Positions 8,619 through 14,492 of a stretch of 14,492 nucleotides of DNA are shown in pieces. The DNA is from Entrophospora sp. SA101 (Eukaryota; Glomeromycota; Glomeromycetes; Entrophosporales; Entrophosporaceae). The DNA lies in the NCBI GenBank assembly GCA_958430865.1, contig CAUDNR010004301.1, positions 4,914 through 19,405 on the forward strand. Reading direction: 5' to 3'. Every line of letters begins with the position of its first letter. The stretch's first letter is position 1. Position numbers and translations under genes: made by a program. The notes below the pieces were generated by a model. It searched no databases. It saw nothing but the letters and a program-made list of their open reading frames with translations, and was not told the DNA's origin.

Positions 8619-9788
8619 AAAAATTGATATTAATATTGAGAATTTAAGTGGAATTATCATTTATTTTTATGAAGAGGCGACTTTATAATATAGAGTCGAG
8701 CTATGCAGTATCGTAATAAATGAATGGATGTTTTAAAAAGAATTCGATGAGATATGGAATGCGCATCAAAAAATTCTTCTTTGTTAATGTGACTTTTTAA
8801 AAAACGGAAAAATGCTAAGGATTGATAACTAAACATAATTATGATAAAGGAATGTTATATTAATCATTTTTCGAGATGTAATCAATAATAGTGTTGGTCG
8901 CCAAAACTATCTTGAAGAAGCGGAAATCAAAACTAAAATTAAAAGTTATATATTAAAAGTCAAAAGTTCGAATGTGGCGAAACATTTTGACTTTCGCACA
9001 GTTGCAAAACTCTCTAGTTTTGGATAGCTTATATTTATCATCACTGCTACTATACTAGTATTTCATGAAGAAAGAGTATGATATTCACTATTAAACATTT
9101 ATCATGAGAGAATAAAATCTATAAAGATCAATCAGACTATATTAAACTAAACAAACTCTCAATTGAAACAATACAAAATGTAAGAGTATAAATAACGTAA
9201 ATAATATAATAATAATAATCCAAATTTCACTTTGGAATTTTATTTAATCCTATATGTCCAGCCACTTCGTTGAAACGAGGTTCGACTGTATACAGTACAT
9301 TTAAAATAAAAATCTTATAATGTTTTGATTATTAGATAACAAGAGTTCAAATATATTTATGAACAAGTAGATTTAAGAATTGAACAAATTATTGTAGATT
9401 ATTTTAGTTTTAGTAATTAACCTAATTAATTTTTTTATGAATGATTAAAAAATAGAAGATCATTATTGATTATTAAATAAGTATTACTATTATCTCTGGT
9501 ATGTAAAATAAATAAATATCATTGGTTAGTTTGGTTGAAAGGTGGTAATATCAAAGTTCTACTTGATATGTTTGGACTGATATATTTGGACAAATTAATT
9601 AAAATAAAAAATGTCTGTTATAAAATAAATATACAATATAACTAGTGTTTTATTATCATATGCTTTATGAATTTGTATCAAAAATCCAAGAATTCATTTT
9701 CAAAATAAATATAAAACAAAAATTTTATAAATAACAAATATGTAAACACTCATATACACCTATATCAATCACACAAAAATGTACCAAA
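8619..9788. other. intergenic region downstream of MVP1
   Basis: No gene was recognised. A plus-strand frame at about 8845-9027 is open for some 60 codons (VGRQNYLEEAEIKTK...) but has no known motif. A transposon-like terminal repeat at 9261-9290 is listed separately. The remainder (9300-9788) is plain AT-rich sequence. Confidence 0.4.
9261..9290 (-). repeat. possible pogo/Tigger-type terminal repeat
   Basis: Read on the minus strand this is TA-CAGTCGAACCTCG followed by TTTCAACGA, which resembles the terminal inverted repeats of pogo/Tigger-like elements (CAGTCGAACCTCGTTATAACGA type, from memory of the family). A weak partner, TAGAGTCGAGC, lies at 8691-8701 and would define an element of about 600 bp. 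The partner matches only over ten or eleven bases, so the element itself is unproven. Confidence 0.35.
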
Positions 9789-12770
9789 TTAACCAAATCC
9801 GTTTGTTTCAATTGGCATCTCACGAACTTTGGGATTTAATACATCCCAATTTTTATAAAGTTGTTGAGTGTATTTCATTTGTTCATTTATAAATTTTTGA
9901 TATAGAAGTGAGATGAAGGCTGAGCTTTCATGAAACAGATTAAGTTCTGAATACATACAATATCGTACAAAAATTTGTTTTCCAAGTTGAATTTTAATAT
10001 CATCTTCATCCTAAAATGTGAAGTGCGGGAGATATTAGATATTAGATGATGAGGATATGGGATGATGAGATATTTTATATTAATAGCTCGTTAAAATAAA
10101 ATTTATAATGTATAATATATAATATTAATGGAAATATGGAGATGTTATGCACACACATATAATATATACATTACCTTTTGGATCGCAGATGCTAATTTCT
10201 CCACCTCTGGGTCTGATGATTCTTTGCCTGATAATGGTCTAAGTTTTGCTTGATTTATTGCTATCCTACTATTAAGAGTTTCAACAGTGTCAATTGTTAA
10301 TCTATCTCTTCTCTCAAACGTATCCTTATAAATATTAATGTAATAGGTATTATATAGTAGAAATCATTATTAATATAACACCAATCTAACAATTAACCAA
10401 TATATTTATTTATTCGCTTATTTATTAACACTACACACCTTGAATGATACAAGTAAATCTCGGTGTCTCTTCAAATCCTCAAGAACAGTATCAAGAATAG
10501 ATGTAGCCTAATTAATTAATTGATAAATAAATAAATAATCATTAATGACTTTGTAATACTGATTATAATAATAATGTAAAATAATCATAAATATTAAATG
10601 CTAATTAAAATACTAGTCATTATTTACTTACAGCATCTTCCATTATGGTACTTGCATGTTGAAAATGACTTGATATTTGTTCTAAACCATTCATCATCTG
10701 TGAACAATTATAACAATTTTCCGTATAACAATCTTTCCCGTTTTCAATCAACGAATTTAAAGCCAAACTATAACGTGTATAATCAGACGCTGTGCCTTCC
10801 TGACGATGAGCAATACGTTCCATGAAATTACACATATTTGCGTAATGTTCGATAGATCGATCCAAATTATTATATACAATTTCTAATCTTGCATTCAAAT
10901 CTTTAGGTATGCGTTGTTCCATTTGTGATGAAATTTCTTTTTTTAAAAACTCTTCATCCAAATCTGGTGTATTATTCCTACGCCATATTGCTATTTCCTG
11001 TAAAATCACAATCATAAAAGCATGAAAAGTATGAATAAATGTATAATACGTATTGATTTTTTTTTTTTTTTTTTGGTAAAAATCAATCTATATTTACAGT
11101 TTGTTCGGTTAAAAACATTTCCACCAAATCATCACTCTTTAAAACTGGATGCCTTGCAATAAAATTCAAAAATCTTGCTAAACCTTTTCGCCGTTTCTCC
11201 AAAAATGTTTCATCATATGTGAAATAAAATCCATTAACTGATAATAAATAGAAAAGACCAAATGATATTTTTGTTGATATATAAGCATTTATACTATATT
11301 CAAATAATGTATACACAAATCATATTACCTCCTATTTTTTTGGGTGGCAAAGCAGGTAAAATTCTGAATGGATATCTTTTCACTAAACATTCCATCAGCC
11401 ACCAAAAGTCACTATATCTTCTTATAACTTTACTTTCTTGTCTCTATGTATGTATCATAATTATATTTATATATTTAAATAAATATTTATATTTTATTCA
11501 TCTTTTCTTCTCAAATATATTGATCATTTACCTGTGATTCAACAATGTAATTAACATGTTTGAATAGAAAACCTTCATGTTCAGGAGCAAATTTCACTTT
11601 AATGATACCTGCATCTAGAAACCAATGAGACTCACGATCATCTAGTATCAAAGTCCTATTAATATTTGGTAAAATAGTACTTGCACCGTTGCTATCACTT
11701 GGAAATCGTGATATTATTGTATTTGATATGATTGGTGAAAAAGTTGATGTCATAGTTTCTCCTGATATTCCTATTGCAGCAGACGTTGATGGTGATGATG
11801 TTATAATGTCAATACCATTTGTTGCTGATGAAATAGCCCAAGGATCATCATCCTGAAGAACTGGAATTGATGATGGACGAGATGTGATAGTGGAGAAACT
11901 TAGATTGCGATTAAAGTTGATACTTTCCATATTTGTAAGAATTGGTTCAGGAAGATCTAAATCAAATTTAATAAAGAATTATTTTTTCTTTTTGCTAAAA
12001 ATTAAAATAAAATAAAATTGAAGGTTGATTCTTACCATGTTTTCTCTCAATCAGGTTATCAATTGAAACGTCTAAAAAAAAAAATTTTTTTAAAATAATA
12101 ATAGTATATTTAATATATTATAAATAACATTATTCTTATCAAAATTTTTAAATTATCCAAAGATTGATCACAAATTTTGTTTACCCATATTTTTTTGTGC
12201 TAAAGCTACAAGTGCAAGTGCCACATTGAATTCTCCTCTGTTGAGGCGAGTACTATTAACAGGTGCTGCTAAATTCATAATCTAATAATAATTATAATCA
12301 ATTATTATTATTATCCAATAACCATTTCAAGTAAAATAACGAATAAATTACCTTTTCAACTGTCGCATGAGGTAAACCACTAATGCTTAAAACTTTGTTT
12401 AATGCTGAAACAGAAACCGACCCACCATTTGTAGAAGTAAGTGCAAATGCTGTTGCATATATTTCAGGCAAAGAAACATTGGCTAATAATGAGGTAATAA
12501 CATTATCAACATTATCATTATGATTGTGATTGCAATTATTAAATATATATTCTTTTGAAAAAAAAAAGAATTATAAAACTTACATAAAATATTGGAAACA
12601 TCAATTCCATTTATTGAAGAGGGGGGATCCCAAGGATTTCCGATGTTAATGTTTAAAGGCTCGGTGAATAAAGAAGCTGACAATGATTTGCTGACTTCTT
12701 GAATAATTTCTGAGTCTGATGATTGTTTAGAATCAAAGAAAGATCTAGACAATTCGTCCTCCATATTCAT
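9789..12770 (-). CDS. MVP1: sorting nexin Mvp1 / SNX8-like (EH-like, PX, BAR)
   Basis: Orthologue of yeast Mvp1 and animal SNX8, an endosomal sorting nexin that binds PI3P and tubulates membrane for cargo recycling and vacuolar sorting. Exons inferred: 12770-12584, 12482-12352, 12281-12185, 12071-12036, 11956-11532, 11443-11329, 11237-11098, 10997-10632, 10507-10439, 10324-10175, 10010-9789. All joins keep phase and total 646 codons, giving 645 residues and a TAA. Residues about 63-140 look EH-like ([35 protein letters not shown]). Residues about 259-377 are the PX domain, with the lipid-binding RRYSDF at 300-305, [10 protein letters not shown], and [10 protein letters not shown]. Residues 378-645 are the BAR region ([21 protein letters not shown]) ending at IETNGFG. 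The motif PW...S..NGID occurs at 45-57 and again at 188-200. The start at 12770 is preceded by an AT-rich leader; Met3 at 12764 is an alternative start. Confidence 0.95.
11057..11074. repeat. poly-T tract in MVP1 intron
   Basis: An uninterrupted run of 18 T (plus strand) lies in the intron between the seventh and eighth MVP1 exons. On the coding strand it is poly-A, so it is not a polypyrimidine tract. It is a likely site of length variation. Confidence 0.8.
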
Positions 12771-12863
12771 ATTTTATTTATATTTATATATTTAAAATAT
12801 GTACGAATTTTTGAATCCTCCCTTATTTTTTAAGTAAAAATTTTACTTATTTATTAATGTATT

Positions 12864-12881
12864 TATCACTCGCAAGTGATA
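12864..12881. promoter_or_regulatory. short hairpin next to a TGACGT-like site
   Basis: TATCACT and AGTGATA form a perfect 7-bp inverted repeat around CGCA, about 95 bases upstream of the MVP1 ATG. It abuts ACGTCA at 12881-12886, the reverse complement of the CRE/ATF core TGACGT. It could be an operator-like dyad in the MVP1 promoter; no factor can be named from the sequence alone. Confidence 0.3.
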
Positions 12882-12965
12882 CGTCAACAATAATTAATAT
12901 AAATATGTAAATATATATTATAATACTAATATGATATTTATTACGGATGTTGTGCTTTTATTTTC

Positions 12966-12983
12966 TTCTTGAATATTCAAGAA
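12966..12983. promoter_or_regulatory. perfect four-unit heat-shock element
   Basis: TTCTTGAATATTCAAGAA consists of four alternating TTC/GAA units at exact 5-bp spacing (TTC 12966, GAA 12971, TTC 12976, GAA 12981). This is the canonical binding site of trimeric heat-shock factor, and the 18 bases are also a perfect palindrome. It lies 196 bases upstream of the MVP1 ATG, and no other gene start faces it within the window. Control of MVP1 by Hsf1 is an inference. Confidence 0.6.
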
Positions 12984-13434
12984 AAATTTATTCTTTACAT
13001 TCGTGTCCAACAATGTTTGAGTTCGTTCAATTAGATCAATTAATCAATTTGATTGGTTGTATCTGTTTTTTTACATTACAAGAATGTGGGAATTTATGTG
13101 GCGATATGGTAATGATATAATAATAATGAATATAGAGAAAATCGGAAAAGGAATCGGTGGAATATAACAATATTGTTGTATTGATAATTTTTCATTATAG
13201 AAACTTCAACTTTTTGAAAACTACATGAATTACATATGACACATACATTTTTAAATATTTATTTTTTATTCAATTGAATTCAATTGGCCGACTGTTAATT
13301 ATATACAATTAAAGTTTCTTCCAAATTTTATTATCCAAATCGAGTTGTTGAAGATTTTCAATTGCATATATCAATTTTACTCCGAAAATAGCACAATTCA
13401 ACATTTATATATTAATCAATAGCAATAAAACAAC

Positions 13435-14492
13435 TTATAGATTATAGTCACTATTATTACCATCAAAGCTCAAATGGTTTAAACATTGTAGATGATGTAT
13501 AATCCATCTTTGGCCTTGATACCGGCCTCCTCCTAATCCATTTTCAAGAATTAATCTGTTACGCTCAGTTTGAAAAATCTCCGTCCTGACTTCTTTTAAT
13601 AGTTGACCTAATCTATTCAACCCTTCGCCATTCCCACCATCTCCCCAGTATCTATCATTTTGTGTATGTTCTATTATTTCAGCATCACACGTAGAAAGTA
13701 ATTTAAATTGTAAGTTGGGAAATTGTTTAAATTTACTCTTTAATGCATTTTTCATAATTAACTCTTTGAATATTGTTCTTTCTTCTGTCAATACCAATTC
13801 CCAATCTACTCTTTTCTCTAGATCATGTGATCTAGCAATTGTAAATGCTTCTCTTGCTGATTTTGCATATTGAATTTTTAGACGAATTAATGGATCTTTA
13901 AATTTAGCCGCTTGAACTATCAACCAATTTATTGTTAGTAAAGTTTTGATAGAGATATGAAATCATCCAATAAATTACTTACAATAATGTTCAGTAGTTT
14001 GCCAATATACACCTTCTATTAATATGTTGTTTTTTGGACTATAAAAATTAGTAAATTCATAATAAGGTTCATCTCTATTATAAAATTTTATTATTCCTTT
14101 TCCTGGTCTACTATAATATTTATACTGAGGTCACAAGAAAAAAAGAAATGATGTTATGATCAATGTTAATATGAGCAAGAATCCATTAATTCTAATTATT
14201 TCCCTTGCTTACTAAATGATCCATAAGAAAAATAAAAGATTTCTTCATACTCTCTCTATGAGTCACTAATAACGTAGCTCCAGCCTCTCGAAGCACATAT
14301 ATGTTTGATTCAGCAATTTCACTTATCACAATGATATCTATTATTTGAATATCACAAAAGCTACGAATGCATTTTATAAATTTGGTTAAAGGATTCATTC
14401 TCATTTCATCACAATTCGCATTCAAAATCACGGATGAGTCAGGATTTTATGAGCTTGTAAAATTTATTATAGATTGTTCTTTGAATTGTTGG
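13435..14492 (-). CDS. NADAR-domain (YbiA-like) protein, 5' end uncertain
   Basis: NADAR (DUF1768) proteins are N-glycosidases acting on ADP-ribose-like or riboflavin-precursor ribosides; bacterial members reverse ADP-ribosylation of guanine in DNA or clear riboflavin intermediates. Exons inferred: to 14213, 14124-13983, 13916-13435. Starting at the ATG 14402-14404 they join to 272 codons including the stop. Residues about 75-225 are the domain: YYEFTNFYSP, WQTTEHYFQAAKFKDP, ARSHDLEKRVDW, KFKQFPNLQFKLLST and WGDGGNGEGLNRLGQLL. The last is the family's WGxG...N.LGxLL block, and EH sits in the conserved active-site segment. About 64 residues precede it (IDIIVISEIAESN, LREAGATLLVTH) with an alternating beta-alpha look that I cannot name. 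The same frame is open upstream of the ATG (NPDSSVILNANCDE), then meets a TAA at 14447-14449 and is open again to the window edge. So either the ATG is the true start or the 5' part is damaged. A tail of about 45 residues follows the domain. Confidence 0.85.

Larger units (their letters stand above)
12771..13434. other. MVP1 upstream region / NADAR 3' flank
   Basis: No gene is seen. It lies between the MVP1 start and the stop codon of the NADAR gene, both on the minus strand, so it should hold the MVP1 promoter and the NADAR terminator. Palindromes stand out: a four-unit heat-shock element (12966-12983), a hairpin (12864-12881) and CAATTGAATTCAATTG at 13271-13286. Confidence 0.5.

Noticed and set aside
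11262..11537. Plus-strand hydrophobic 91-codon frame resembling a membrane protein
   Set aside because: It overlaps MVP1 PX-domain exons and introns on the other strand and comes from AT-rich intron sequence.

Overview
The window is nuclear DNA from an intron-rich, very AT-rich eukaryote. The best fit is an arbuscular mycorrhizal fungus of the Rhizophagus type (Glomeromycotina). This is inferred from short GT-AG introns with AT-rich interiors, a protein kinase with the CPxC...WCxxC / WTSGN leader and HRDLHxxN loop that I associate with that group's large kinase expansion, and fungal-type orthologues of RPAP3 and Mvp1. No database search was run. No tRNA, rRNA or CRISPR array was recognised.

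Layout, left to right. 1-1020: gene-poor, with one possible RING-finger remnant. 1021-2620 (minus): a decayed gene of a repeated-looking family, carrying two frameshifts, two stops and a 177-bp MITE with a 9-bp target-site duplication. 2803-4351 (plus): the kinase gene. Its C-lobe is intact but its N-lobe is split by four one-base indels. 4352-5419: no gene recognised. 5420-7252 (minus): an eight-exon RPAP3-type Hsp90 co-chaperone (TPR plus RPAP3_C). 7253-9788: a 2.5-kb gap with a Tc1/mariner DD34E relic (about 7999-8618), a GC-richer imperfect tandem repeat and a possible pogo-type terminal repeat. 9789-12770 (minus): an eleven-exon Mvp1/SNX8 sorting nexin (EH-like, PX, BAR) whose exons join to exactly 646 codons. 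12771-13434: its upstream region, with a textbook four-unit heat-shock element. 13435 to about the right edge (minus): a three-exon NADAR-domain gene with an unrecognised N-terminal segment and an in-frame stop near the edge.

The genes do not form a pathway. RPAP3 and Mvp1 are housekeeping genes (Hsp90/R2TP assembly and endosomal recycling). The kinase, the decayed family and the transposon relics look like fast-evolving accessory sequence. Mvp1 joins without any frame break and RPAP3 does so with one of two possible donors, so the many indels in the kinase and the decayed gene look more like real decay than poor sequence quality. The most interesting items are the NADAR gene, the heat-shock element before MVP1, and the MITE whose removal restores the host reading frame across the insertion.
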